Source of the DNA: Archegozetes longisetosus
Taxonomy: Eukaryota > Arthropoda > Arachnida > Sarcoptiformes > Trhypochthoniidae
Direction of reading: 5' to 3'
Assembly: GCA_018873245.2 (NCBI GenBank)
Contig: JAEMBT020000001.1
Location: 14,796,220 to 14,860,219, forward strand
DNA: 64,000 nt
The notes beneath the pieces were generated by a model, which was not told the origin of the DNA, ran no database searches, and worked only from the letters and a program-made list of their open reading frames with translations. The position numbers were made by a program, and so were the translations under genes. Shown piece by piece: positions 48,901-61,100 of the stretch (position 1 is its first letter; every line of letters starts with the position of its first letter).

Positions 48901-51900
48901 ATTAAACTTGAAAATTGAAGCAATAAGTTCTTATTTATTTATTTGTAAAATCACTTCCAAAGCTTTCACTTGTTTGTGCTATTTGAATTTGCTTTATGTT
49001 TAGTAATCTTTTCTTATATTATATGAAAATACATTTCATAGACTTTCAAAATAATATGGTTTCAAAATGTATAAATCGTTTCGCCACATGTAGAGCACAA
49101 ATTGTTTGAGAAACGAGTTTCACAAAATTACTTTCCATCAAGTTTAGATTCTATATTTTCAGTCATATGTCAAGCAATAATCGCTTGTTTTGTAAATATG
49201 ATTTCTCAAAAGCAAATAATTGATTTTTAATAAGATTTCTGGACAAGCAATTCTAATTTGATTTTTCTTACCTAAAATGTTTGCACACGTTGTCATTATA
49301 GTATGCAAACAGATTTTGCAATCAAACGCTTCAGTGGTTTTTTTGTTCACTTCAATTCAGATCTGATTGAAAGATAACTTTAAACTTTTTTCATTCATGT
49401 GTATCATTTTGTTGTAGTGTTTGACTTGAATTAAGCAAGTTGCTATCTCATTTAATAAAATATTGATTTTGAAACTACAACAAAATCTAATTTATTTATT
49501 TATTTATTTGAGTAAAACCATTGAAAGTTTATTGAATTCATAAATTCAATACAAACTTATTTGATTTGAAATATAAATTTTAGAATCGATTTGTTTGAGA
49601 ATAGAAAGTAAACTTGCGAGTCATACAAATGCGAACGTTTGTGGTTAAATTTTTTTTTTATATTTTCTCTAAATTCTTCTCAATATTAGATCGAAATAAC
49701 TTATCAATGATTGATAGAGCTGGGAAAATATTCAAATTAGAGCTGGGACTTCTTATGATTTTTTCAAACAGAAATTGTCTGAAATTTATTTTGAAATTTT
49801 TTCATATTAGTATTTGTATGAAAATTCCAGATCTTATAAGTCATGACAATCGAAAGTAAATTGAAAGTTCATTTACTCATCACTCAAACAAAATTGGCTT
49901 TAAGAAGTTTTAAGAAGTTTAAGGAAGTTTTGAGGGTAATATATATTTTAAATTTTCAAGAATTCTGTATAAGCTTTGGCAAGAATAACTTGAAATTCAG
50001 TTGAAGACTACTAAATATTTAAATTGATTTTAGTGAACAGGCTTTTTGCAAATAAATTCTGAGCACAATTTCTATTCAATTTACTTTACAAATAAAACAT
50101 CCACGCAATAATTTTGTTTAAATTCATATTTTTCCTCTGCTTTCCTGCTGTTAAAGTTCTATATCGATAATTGAATAGATGCCTTGTATTTACTATAACT
50201 TGTTGACACTTTTCTCAAGTAACCAATGGTAGAATTACACTGAAATAGACACACTGATATAAAATTGAATAATATTTATTAAGTTTAATGACTACTATTA
50301 ACAGTCTAAAGGCTAATTGACTAGCAGAATTGTGCGTCAACAAGAATGTTTGAATAAAGAATTCGTGAAAATTATCTGACAAGTTCTGATTGTCATTAAA
50401 CTTTTAAACATTGACATTAAATATTTGTCTTAAACATGAAACATGTTATAAAATTCAATACCAATATAGCTGAAATGAACTTGAAATTTCTAGTTTATAG
50501 TGAGGTTTGTTGTCGAGGATTAAATTTAGATATTTAATATTAAGAAAAATGACTCTAACTTCTTATTATATGCCTTTTTGAACATCATATTTAATTGATT
50601 CTCGGAAAACTTCATCTTATATTCATATTTCTCGTTATGTTTTTTATGTAACCAAAAGATTTAATCTTCTAAAGGATTTCATTGAAGAAAAGCCTTTTGA
50701 CAACTGAACTCACAAAACTTTGAAAACTTCAACAAATATTCATATAAGATATTATTTGACATTTGATACTACTTTAAGCTTTTGACAGAATAAATAAGGT
50801 TTTTGAGTTGATGATTCAATAAATATATTGAAAAAGTTAATAATCCATGATAACGATCAGAAGTGATGTGTTGTGGCGACATGCTTCCATTAGACCGCAA
50901 TATTGAAGATATTAAAGAACTTATAGAATATTTAATATAGTCAGATCAAAGAAAGTCTAAAATCAAATTTAGCAATAAACTGGTCTGCGTCGCAAGCAGG
51001 TTATATAACAACAGCTTTTCCCTGCTGTTATCGTCGATTATTAGGTCTTCAAGTGTAATGTCTTAGGTTTTCCAATTTAATACCCATAATGAAACACATA
51101 TCTAATGAAAATTCATTTAACAAAATAATATTTACTGTACGGTAGAGTTTGAGAAATGATTAGTTTCAACTTTTTATTAAAACAAGTTTATGGCTAATAA
51201 AGAGTAATCTTCTAACTTATATGAGAGGGTACAACTGCACTCGACTGAGAGTCAGAACTCTCGAACAAAAATCTAAAGTCTTGAGCCTAGTGTCCTCCAC
51301 TAGCACTTATACTGCAAAATGGGATCATATAGAAAATTGACATCCTTAAGTGCGAACCTAAATGGCAAAAATAAATCATTAGAAGTAGTTGTCAAAAACT
51401 CTTAAGCATATTAGTTAGATGGGGAAAAGTTATGAATTTGACAATATTATCAACATTGATAAAGTAGTCACATTATTTATGATGAAAACTTTATCAAATA
51501 ATCTTTAAAGTTATCGATAAGTTTAAATTCTAATAAGACCAGTTCGATTCGACTGAAAATTGATTAGATTTTCATACAATAGTTTAGGAATGATAAATTA
51601 TTTTCATGTTTTTTTACTATTGTTAACAAAACAGATTTTACTCTTCATCGATGTCTAACATACATTCAATTTTTCAAATCTTCAAATCTCTGAAATGATT
51701 AATTAAGATTTCAAGGATTGAAGAAATAAATTACATATAAATATGGATCTAATTTAATTCTGAAAGAAAATAACTTAAAATTGTGATGGTCTCCAAAACA
51801 TCTGAATTTATTATTTGACGCTTAAGTTAAATTGCTTTCACATTAGAACTGAATTAGTATTGAAATTGAAGAAGATCTTACCTAACGTTTTATCGATCCT

Positions 51901-54900
51901 TAAATCTGATATCACTTATAGTTTATGTAGTCTTACGGAATACTGTGATTTTGAACATACTTTCAGTTGATTGAAATGTTAATGTGTTAAAAGTAATAAT
52001 AACTGAATAATAAAACGCCTTCTAAAACGATTAGGTTTTTTGGTGAAGTAGAGTATGAACTTTATTACTTATTAAAACTAGTATTTCAATGCCTTATGAC
52101 AAATAATTCTGAATCATATTAGCTTTAATAATGAGCTTTCAAAATGAAGAATATAATTCTGTCTGAATTCCATTAACAACTGTATGCATAAAATATTTTT
52201 AGACTAACTAAAAAGTGTTATAACTAGTCGTAAAGCTAATGTATGCTGAAGATAGTTAAATTTAATTTTTCAAAATAATAGAACTTTCGCATTGAGACAG
52301 TTTATAAAATGAATATTTTTCTACATATTATTGCGAATCACGTTCATATATATTTTAAGATGAGTTTAGGTAATAATCCTCAATCTGAGCCTCCGAAATA
52401 TTATCAGCGAACGTGATTTCTAGCTAAGTGCGTAACAAAAATACAAATGTTTGTTTTGGGTAAATTCGATAATATATTCAGTGTAAACCTGAATAATCTT
52501 ATTTACAATTTACAAAAACCAGTCTTTATATCCATAAGAATACATAAATATTCATAAAACATTGGAAGGCATCGATTCTAAAAATAAACTCGAATCAACC
52601 AAATTAAACAATGTTTTATAGTAGTAAAAGGCATCTGTTTATCTAATTGACATTGAGTTTAATCGGAATGAAGAAGTTTAAAGTGATTTAGTAAAGAATA
52701 AAAGAAAGGTAATGTAAGACTTGAAATATTAACGCAGTGATTTATCTTTATCTACGGTTTTATTCTCAAAACAGCTCTCTAACATTAAGATATTAAATAT
52801 TTAACATTAAGCTATGTCAAACATCAATGGCCTTTACGGCTAGATATCAAAAGTCATTTTACCCTATTTTTATCATTTGTATAAAATATAGTATTTTTAA
52901 TTCATGCATGCGATCGACTCAATTAAAATTTTTCCATTTTTCAACTATTTCATGACTATTTCGTGACAGAAATTTGAAATAAAAAATCATTTCAAATCTC
53001 ATTAAAAACGTATTTGAGCTTAGAGAGAATGCGAAAAATCACATATGACACAAAATCAAGCTAATATAAGGTTTAAACATAAGCTTACTAACATTATTAA
53101 CTTAATAATGGCATTTCTGTTTCGCATTTTAGAACCTTCACTTCTAGTACTCTTTAATATTAATTTTTTGTCAATTTAATGACTTACTATTAATAAAGTT
53201 GCTGAACATTAAATTAAAAGGAAATCTAATCTCTATTTCAACATGTTTTGCATTATTATTGAGTTCAATATACCACCTATTCATTATAAGCGAACGTTAG
53301 TCTAAGCTTCAAATAGTTATGCAACTTTTAATTAATTGTGTTAAATAGCTAATTTAGAAAGTTTTTCACAAAATCAGTGATGACAGAAATGACAAGCTAA
53401 TTTATTTTAATTTGTTCGCTTTTATAATAAAATCACCAGCTATTGATTTTTGTTTGCCTCAATTATTACGAAATATTCAAGCATTTTCTGCTAGAGTAAG
53501 TTACTTGATTTACGTCTCTCTAAAGAGAAAATCACTTCAGCTCCAAACTAAAGATTCTATTACTCTCTTTTTCTTAATACTACCATAAACACTAATTCTT
53601 TTTTGTACTTATCAACAATTTACGGATGGATCTTGATTTCCAACTGTTTCCGTCTTTGATCTTACAAAACATCAGTATTTACTTGTCGAATTAGTCTATT
53701 TGTAGAGTTTATTAAATGTGAAAAATAAGTTGAAAAATGTGCACCTAAGAGTTCGGTTCAGTTTATGACCGAAAGGGAGAAGAGTCCGTTGAGTTCAATT
53801 CTGATACGTATCTGTCTGAATTAGATGCAATCAAATAAAATTCAAATGTTCTCGTGCACTAGCACATCGATAGTTTTACTGGTAATTAACCTATTTTACA
53901 AACGATCAACTTTTATTTATAGGTATATCAAATACAGAGCTCAACACGATTACATCAGTAAATGCAGTTCTTTGGTAGTAATCGTAACATTAACCGGAGT
54001 TATTTTCTTAACATCAGTCCATGTATGCGGTCCTATCTGGGGATTCGCCCGCTATGAATTCCTACGTGGTATGAATAATCTTATTTTCACCATTTTCATA
54101 AATCTAATCAAACAAATGACTTTAAGCAACTTTTCTGGCAGAAATAATTATAGAGTACCTTACTTTTTGAGCTCAAAGTATAACCTCACCAAAAGTTACT
54201 GCTATGGATAAAGATTAATTTCATCTAGAACTAAATGAGTTTTATCTTGCTTCTGTTACAACAATAAATCATAATTTATTTGAAATATATACAACTTTTA
54301 GTTTGTTTTGTTTTAGTAGCAAAATATTTTGATCAGTATATTATCAAAGTCTAATAGAAGAGCATTGAATATCAAAAATAAAAGCCAAACGGGTCTAAGT
54401 TTTGTTTTTCGTCATTTTGATAGATTAAGTCTCATTTTCAAAACGAATGAATAGCCTGAATGCCTGAATGTCTAGACTTCTTTTCATATGTAAAATTAAT
54501 TAATTAGGGACTAAGATGTGACTCACACTGAATATTTAAGAAATTGATTGGAAAAAGTTTTTCAATTTTTATCAGAAAGATTCTCCAGTAGAACTTTAAT
54601 GAAAAATGTTAATTAGAAGAGAGTTATTGTTTGATTAATGATTATCTAGAGAGTTTCAACAATAAGCATATGCCTGAATTTTTTACGCAGCCTTAAACAC
54701 AACCCAAGTTAAATAAATCTACAAGCTTTAAAAATACATTTGGGATTAATTTCATACATACATAGTAATTAAGTTCTTTAATTAGGTTAAACTGGCTTCA
54801 AAAAAAAGTTTTAATTGAAGTTTATTTGAGAGTAGATATGAGTTAATTTTAACAAAGCAATGATAACTTAGATAATATGTGGTATAACTTGTTCCCAAAA

Positions 54901-55651
54901 CAAGATAAAAGAAAATCAAGTGAACATACTCTCAAATGAGAGCTATATTACATAATTATAAACATCTTAAACATATTAAATTGAACAGAAATAGACATAG
55001 ATACAATTAGAACTAACATATGATTAAAATATTAAAACAGATGAGAAGACATGTTCGGTGAATTGGAAATCATCGTACAGCTGTTCGTACTTAATATTCT
55101 CAATAGTTCTAATCTCGTCGCCAGCAAACATGCCTTTAATATTATGGACAATGATCTTGATTTTCAAAACGCTCTCCCGACGCTTTTTCACTCGGTCGGA
55201 CCATCGGTTAGCCAAAGACAATCCAATATCAGTGACTCTAACATCAACAGTGGCCTCTTCTTCGATGGCAACCCTCAGCAAATCGTTAGTGATGAGTGAA
55301 TCGACAGAGACTTTGAGTGTTATATTAATATCTTTGACATTCTTAACGACAAGCACTCCAAAAAACCTAACTGACGCGGCTCTAAGCTGTACGTCATTCG
55401 ACATCGAACCGTCACTTGTCTTCTGGGCTTCAATTCTTAATGAGATTGGATGCACTCTGATGGTTCCACTCATTCTTTTGGCCTTCCATCCGAAAATGCG
55501 TTCTTCTATTTGCTCAACATTTTGCCGATATCTTAATCACTTGGGATCAACTATTACTGAAAGTAGTCATCAGCACGAAAATATATATATGAGTGCAAGA
55601 CCTACAACTTCGAATGCTTCTGCTTCCCACTCAGCCGTTACTGTTATTTAA
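36885..55651 (+). CDS. Class A (rhodopsin-like) G-protein-coupled receptor, orphan
   Basis: Exons are 36885-37158, 43887-43989, 53923-54068 and 55041-55651. All donors are GT, all acceptors AG, and the phases (1, 2, 1) agree, giving 377 residues. TM1 is about 22-47 (GVIANLTIG with N1.50), TM2 62-84, TM3 97-123, TM4 140-162, TM5 188-216, TM6 263-284 and TM7 297-322. Cys101 and Cys179 (TCSVNW in loop 2) form the expected disulfide pair. DRY is residues 125-127, split by intron 2. Pro281 and Pro317 fit positions 6.50 and 7.50. Oddities: D2.50 appears as Asn, NPxxY is VPLIL, and the usual TM4 Trp is missing. The opsin retinal-Lys position is Ile, so it is not a visual opsin. The ligand is unknown; loop 2 (GFARYEFL) recalls opsin-like and orphan receptors. 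Asn5/Asn6 could be glycosylated. Confidence 0.8.
37544..38021. mobile_element. mariner-like MITE, 478 bp, about 200-bp TIRs
   Basis: Arms 37544-37735 and 37825-38021 are inverted repeats (CGTAGATGATTCAAAAAGT against CGTGGGTGATTCAAAAAGT at the ends), each flanked by TA. The ends resemble those of the 34417-34790 element (CGTAGGGGTTTCAAAAAGT), so the two are likely related families. Confidence 0.8.
39297..39367 (+). repeat. Polypurine (GA-rich) tract, about 70 bp
   Basis: A nearly uninterrupted A/G run (GGGAAGGGGGAGGAAGAGGA and onward). Such tracts can form triplex DNA, which is inference only. Confidence 0.9.
42272..42345. mobile_element. Miniature TIR element, 74 bp
   Basis: The ends CAGTCTGACCAGGTT and AACCTGGTCAGACTG are perfect inverted repeats flanked by TA on both sides. 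The inner part (CTGGTCAG) repeats the motif, so the whole can fold back. Confidence 0.75.
44292..44475. repeat. Dispersed MITE-like repeat, copy B (right end missing)
   Basis: It starts CTTAATAATCC and shares internal blocks with copies A and C. The GATTATTAAG right end is not present. Confidence 0.6.
44697..44879 (+). CDS. Candidate alternative (cassette) exon of the GPCR gene
   Basis: The 183-nt segment is preceded by ..AATAAG and followed by GTAATG. It is visibly GC-richer than the flanks, is open throughout, and its length is a multiple of 3. Spliced between exons 2 and 3 it keeps frame and phase (QDR joins LIVTCQTFLSAAVPF, ending LKTTKR then YIKY). It encodes one hydrophobic helix (about FLSAAVPFLSSTSLIVLAYI) and a basic tail. 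Inclusion would split the DRY motif and add a membrane segment, so a receptor using it would be abnormal. It may instead be an unrelated exon or chance. Confidence 0.3.
45412..45475 (+). other. tRNA-like segment (Thr-CGT-like)
   Basis: GTTGGTCAAGTGGTAACACA resembles a D-arm/A box, TAGGACTCGTAGGACTA an anticodon arm with loop CTCGTAG, and GTTCCAAGC a weak B box. Stem pairing is poor. Probably a tRNA pseudogene or SINE head; it lies directly before a palindrome. Confidence 0.35.
45475..45790. repeat. Inverted repeat, about 135-bp arms
   Basis: Arms 45475-45605 and 45650-45790 share AACTGATGGAAT, GTAGATCATG and GAGAATTTAATTA in opposite orientation around a loop of about 45 nt. This could be a palindromic MITE. 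Confidence 0.7.
45988..46199. mobile_element. mariner-type MITE, 212 bp
   Basis: The ends CAGGGTTATCAACAATT (both sides, inverted) are flanked by TA, then CTATAC on both arms. Non-coding. Confidence 0.85.
46292..46327. repeat. Short hairpin, 14-bp stem
   Basis: AACGTAATGCTCTT pairs with AAGAGCATTCACGTT (one bulge) around a loop of about 7 nt. Confidence 0.7.
50836..51045. repeat. Dispersed MITE-like repeat, copy C (most complete)
   Basis: It begins GTTAATAATCCATGATAAC and ends GTTATCGTCGATTATTAG, which are inverted with respect to each other, indicating short TIRs. Internal blocks match copies A and B. Confidence 0.7.
54069..55040 (+). other. GPCR intron 3 (1.0 kb)
   Basis: GTATGA donor and AAAACAG acceptor; nothing else recognised. 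Confidence 0.7.
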
Positions 55652-57969
55652 ACTTTCAATAATTCCTTCCTTCCTATTGAACTTAGTTTGTATTTAGTGT
55701 TAAATCAAAAGTTGTGTACTTTCTTGTTTAGATATATAGTTGACTGTATAAGACCTTAATTAGTCGACTCCGTAGGCTATATGTTGTGATTGCGATAAAT
55801 GAGTTACAACTCACACCTATTCAAAGCTTATTCCTATCAGTCATATAACAAATGAATGTCATAATTGAGTTAAGTATAGCTCATAATCAAAAATCTTTGT
55901 TATGCAGTAAAATATACATTTTAAAAGAGTACACAACTTTTCGATTTGATAACATGGGCTGCTTATAAAGTGCTGAAAATTTTATTTTTACAGGTCACTC
56001 AATCAAACATCGATATTGAGATTAATTATTTTGCTTATCAGAGCGTTTTAACGTATGTTTATATTTAAATGATTGTAAGACTTAATATTGAATGTGCAAT
56101 TAAATACATGTCTTATTAAATTGTTAACACAAATATTATTAGAAATAATATTACTTATTCTGAAAATCATGTGACTTATTCTAGAAATCGTTATGATTTA
56201 TCTTACTAGTGGAAATGTTAGCCTTATTTTAATCTGTATAAGCTTAATAATAAACAAATTGGACCCGAGTACTTAAGTATTTATTTTCATTTCGAACGCA
56301 TTCTACACTTTACTTGGGAGTACCAAGAACCATTAACTTTTTTTAAAATCCTCATTTATTGCTAAGGACAAAAAAGCCGATTCTTCAGAAAATTCTTTTG
56401 GAAGATAATCAAATTCAAGTTATATTAAGAAAGAGCATATGACGCTAGATTCTCTGCTATGAATTCCTAAGATCTTGTTGGCTAATATATAGTAAAACAT
56501 GTAATTTTTCTCATTTCATATATCATTTGGGAATAATCTAGCCCTTTGGGAAAATCTCTGCTTCTTTTAACACATTCTCTATAGTCTCAAAATTAATGTA
56601 GAAAAGCTGTCTTGGATCATCAATCAGATCGAGAGCTTATCCTTAATATAAAAACGGATAATTTTAGATTTTTTTGCATTTACACACTAAGTCATAATAA
56701 AAGTTTGTATCAAAATATTTAAGTTTTCATTCTTATGCTAATTTGTTGATATTATTCATTATAGAAAATTTTTGTTAAGTTAAATATTTGATATATTTGT
56801 TTGCATAAAAGAAATCATAACTTGTAGTTTGATTGTATTTATTTAAATAAAAATAATTTGCGTCAATACATGCAAACGTATGATTAACTTTTGCTAATAA
56901 AAGCTACCTAAAAACATCTTCTGTTGATTCAAATTTTCAACACCAGTCTGTTAGACACATGAGTTAATCAGGAAAATGGTCTTCATCGAGAAGCAGCTAT
57001 AGTCAGGTATATAGTTACTCATAGCTGTGACTGTTATCAGACATATTTTATATAGTTATTGATCAATAACAATAGTCATACTAACAACGGTTGCAATCGA
57101 ATTGTGTGGATGGTAACAATGAATTTATGTCCGAAACGTTCGTATTACGTTTGGTGAAATTGAACATAATAGGATTGAAGGTCATATCTGTCAAACTAAT
57201 GGAAATTCGTGATAACACATACCTATATCTCATATCTAATTATATGTCTGACTGTGTATGATATTTTTCTGCTTCATATCAATAACTATCATCATCTGTT
57301 TTTAATGATGGTTTTTTCATTGAGAAATACATTTAAATATTTAAATTATATTAAAGGTATCATTTAGTTTTTGTTACTTTGAATAGGTATTTATGAATAG
57401 GTATTTAATAGGTTCACGCTGTATAGAGCAGAGAATGCATCTTATTGTCGATTTTATTATAAACTGCAGTCAAACTTTTCAATTATCCAAAAGTTTTTCA
57501 TGTCGAGTACAATCGAAAGGTTGATAGAAAGTTTTCAAATGATTCCAGTTTACCCTTTAGAACTCTTTTATATACTACAATATCTTTATATTGAATCGAT
57601 CAAAACTTGAAGAGTTAGCCATATGTTAGTATTCTTGCATTGAGATGCAAAACATTTTTACTTATTTGAAATGAGAAATTTTTTTAATCTTTAGTATCGA
57701 ATAACTTTAATTCCCAATTCTCATATCTAATAAAACGCAGAATAAATTATATTTTTTTACGATCTCTATGGGTCAGATAGGAATTAGCAGTTCCTTAGCT
57801 GATTATTTATATTAATTACCTCTTCTGCTTCTCTCGGGTTCACAAATTTTCAATTAAAGTGATTATTCAATTTATTCTGTAAATACTGTACTGAATGCTT
57901 GGCAATTTCAATATTTTCAGTTCGCAAATTTGGGAAAACATTTCTAATAGAAATTTTGATTATATGGTA
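55652..57969. other. Intergenic, downstream of the GPCR
   Basis: AT-rich; no coding signal or strong repeat found. No clear AATAAA close behind the stop codon could be singled out. Confidence 0.5.
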
Positions 57970-58161
57970 CAGTCGTGGCTGATCAGTTTGGATGATGCAC
58001 CCAAAATGATACTTTCTTACAAATATTTTTTGCATTACTAGTTAGTATCATTAATAGAAATGCTATTGTCTTTCCTATCAATAATACAAATTAGTAATGC
58101 AAAAATGTTTGCAAGAAAGTATCATTTTGGGTGCATCATCCAAACTGATCGGCCACGACTG
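57970..58161. mobile_element. Palindromic Tc1-type MITE, 192 bp
   Basis: The two arms are near-identical inverted repeats beginning CAGTCGTGGC(T/C)GATCAGTTTGG, with GATGCACCCAAAATGATAC in both. TA flanks (57968-57969, 58162-58163) fit Tc1/mariner insertion. It is almost nothing but two facing TIRs. Confidence 0.85.
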
Positions 58162-58163
58162 TA

Positions 58164-61100
58164 CTTTCGGTTGTGTTCATTTTGAATATTTCATGAATAT
58201 TTTAATACTTTTGAAATCCTTAATACTTATTGTCATAAAGAATATTTTTAAGTTTTCAGCGGATATAATAAGGATTAACTTATATTCACTCCATTAGGCA
58301 TACAATAACTTTCAAAAGAGAAATGAGCCTTTGGAAACATTTTCGGTATCACTACGCTAGTAGTTATTTTGAGATCAATTTTTTATGGGTCTTAATGGAG
58401 TTCGAAATAAACAGATTCCAAAGTCATGAACCTTCATAGGTTTCTATTATAGTAGTATTCAGATAAGCATATATTATGCGATCTCCAACTTTTTGACTTA
58501 ATACTAAATATATTGTTGTGTGTGACAGCTTAATATGAGCTAGAAGAAGAAATGTGTCGTGAGATCTGAAACGATAATCCCCTATTAGAGCATAAATTTT
58601 GAGTAGGAGTTATAAATACTTGTGCTCAATCATCAACACAAATGTTTCACAGTAAAATAACATGACAGATGTCAATCTTGTGGTATCTTATATTGAAACC
58701 AGTGAGCAGTTCTTATCCTTAAAACACGCTTTACTGCATTATGCGATCCTTGCAAGTAAGCTATCAGATGCTTCTGAAAGATTTTTTTTGAACCTAACAC
58801 AATAAGTCTGAAGGTTCTTGGCACAAGTAACTATGTGATTTTTCTAAAGTTTTTTTTTGAAAAGGTTATTAAAATTGAAATTACTTCCTGATTTTCATAT
58901 TAAAAGATAATATTAGCTGTAACACTCCCACACTGGGCAAAATATATATAATTTTGAAGAAATAATTAGAACTAAGCAAATAATCAAGATGTAAACATCT
59001 TAAAGCCCATGAGTTTACTCGACTAGCTCTAAATAACATGCCTACGCTTTCAACAATAAAGATTAAATAGTTTTTCAAATTTTGATTTGATCTCAAATAT
59101 TATGATCTGATTCGAAATAATACGTTGACGTTCCTTTGAAAGCAATCATACCATTGAAGTGTTTGATATAACAGAAACTTGAAGTTTGTATAAATATATA
59201 TTTAATTATAAAATCCTCTGGGAATCTATTAATTTATTTACTATTCAAACAGATAAGTAGTATTCATAGAACTTTTTCGAAGCATTGTAGGTTAGGAATA
59301 AGCTGTATTGCTTCTCAATTATTTACAAAAGACTTCATTTATTTTGGATCTATTTTGTTATTTCGTTTTCGATTGTATCGTTTCGTATTAAAGAGGACTT
59401 ACTCAAGGTATTAGTAGTTCATTGATTTTGCTATGTGTTCCGGATGAAAAGTCGAATCATGACAAATTTCAGATTAAAACCTCACTTAAGGTAACTCAAA
59501 GCAGGTTTGAATCATTTGAGAACAATTTTTGCGCAGCTCAATTACATTACACGCTATAATTCGTGTCAGATAAGGCTCTATTGATAAAGCAATAAAGTAT
59601 TAAACTGAAAATTACGTGTAATATCATTGATTATTTTCTGTTTCACCATCTAACAATAAACTTCAGTTTTCAGTCCAGTTTTGTGACGTTTCTCTCGATT
59701 CTGTCTTTTATCTGAATTAATGTTTAATAATTCAATTTAGAGGATAAATATTGAATTAAAGCTATAAGTATTAAATTGGATGAAAATTTTGCTGATTATA
59801 AGCGGGAGTAGCGAGGCAGGAATTGCATAATATTCTTAGATTGTTTGCTGGTTAAATCTGCAAGTCATCTTTTTTGTGTCTACATTGGGAAATAGTTTAG
59901 ATTATCTTATCTTTTAGTTGATGAGCACTTATTATTTGATGGTATGGCATGAATCGCATTTCAGGCAATAAAATTGTCAGCTGGTCGGAGATGACACAAA
60001 ATGATGCTTTATTGTGGTTATGCAATCGAAAACTGTATAAAACAGTATCTGAGATGTATGCAGCGGTCAAGTCACAGATTTTGAGTAAAAGGCACTAAGT
60101 TGATTTTCATAGGTTTTATGTTAGAATCGAGCTAGCCCAAGTTTCGGATTATTGCCACTTTAGTATTGATAGTCTGTTCAGTTACAAGATAACTGTGTAA
60201 CTTTAACAAATTTAGTTTTTATAAGAAAAAATGATTTTTCTTTTTGTTAAATCACTCTTTACCTAAGTTTACGATTGAAGTTGAAGGAGTCTGTGCCCCT
60301 CAGTCCTCACTAGTTTCGTTATAGCTTAAATAAGTAAGAAGTTAACTTATTATGAAGGTTTATTAAATTGTTGAAAGTCTCAGCATTTACCGAGGAATCA
60401 ATATATTTTGGAACAGAAGAGTTGAGTAATATTCAAATCGAACTCTACTCAATTTTTCAATTTGACTCAATGTTTGAGAATTCTTATTGGCATTTCTGTA
60501 ATCAGTTTCAGGTGTAGCCAAGATTATACGATGCTTTATAACAAAACCTGAACCTGACTAATGAAGGGTTTGTTGAGCTGTGCTTTGCAACAAGTGAAGA
60601 GCTTAGTCAATGCAACACGAGGATTATGTGTCAAAGCCTAAGTTGGGCTAGAATAGCAGAATATTGTAGTGCATTAATGTATTAAACATCTATTTACAAA
60701 CTTTTCGGTTTGCGAATCTCTTTGAAGACAAATTTTAGGTCACCTCTTATATTTAATTCTTATTTGTAATAAAGTTCTAAGTACTGTTAAACCTGTCTAG
60801 CTTGAACGTGTTACTAAACTCTTTTTAAAAATGAATAAGTCTCACTTTCTTATAGATTTATTGTCTTTCTTTTAGAAGACTTAACAGTGTGTTCAAGATA
60901 TAGAGGTTTTATTGTATCAATCAATATATGTACAATAAAAATCACAAGTATACCCATTGGGAATGTACAATGAAACTTCTAACTCAAAATCCCGAATTCG
61001 GGATACCTCCCAAGAACTAACTCTTTACAAAAGATTGAATTCACCCTAAACCATGTTTATCTAATAATATTCTTAATAAATAGAGTGACTATTAGTAATT

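Larger units (their letters stand above)
43990..53922 (+). other. GPCR intron 2 (9.9 kb)
   Basis: GTATGT donor and TTTATAG acceptor. It holds two dispersed-repeat copies, a candidate cassette exon (44697-44879), a tRNA-like segment followed by a palindrome, and a 212-bp MITE. No other gene was seen. Confidence 0.7.

Noticed and set aside
51215..51305. tRNA-like stretch (ACTCGACTGAGAGTCAGAACTC)
   Set aside because: It has local hairpins but no convincing A box, B box or acceptor stem.
52336..52418. 10-bp inverted pair AATCACGTTC / GAACGTGATT
   Set aside because: Too short and without flanking duplication to call an element.
55024..55473. 149-codon open frame on the minus strand
   Set aside because: It lies opposite the last GPCR exon, whose plus-strand reading has clear TM5-TM7 features and correct splice phase. 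The minus reading has no domain and is a shadow.
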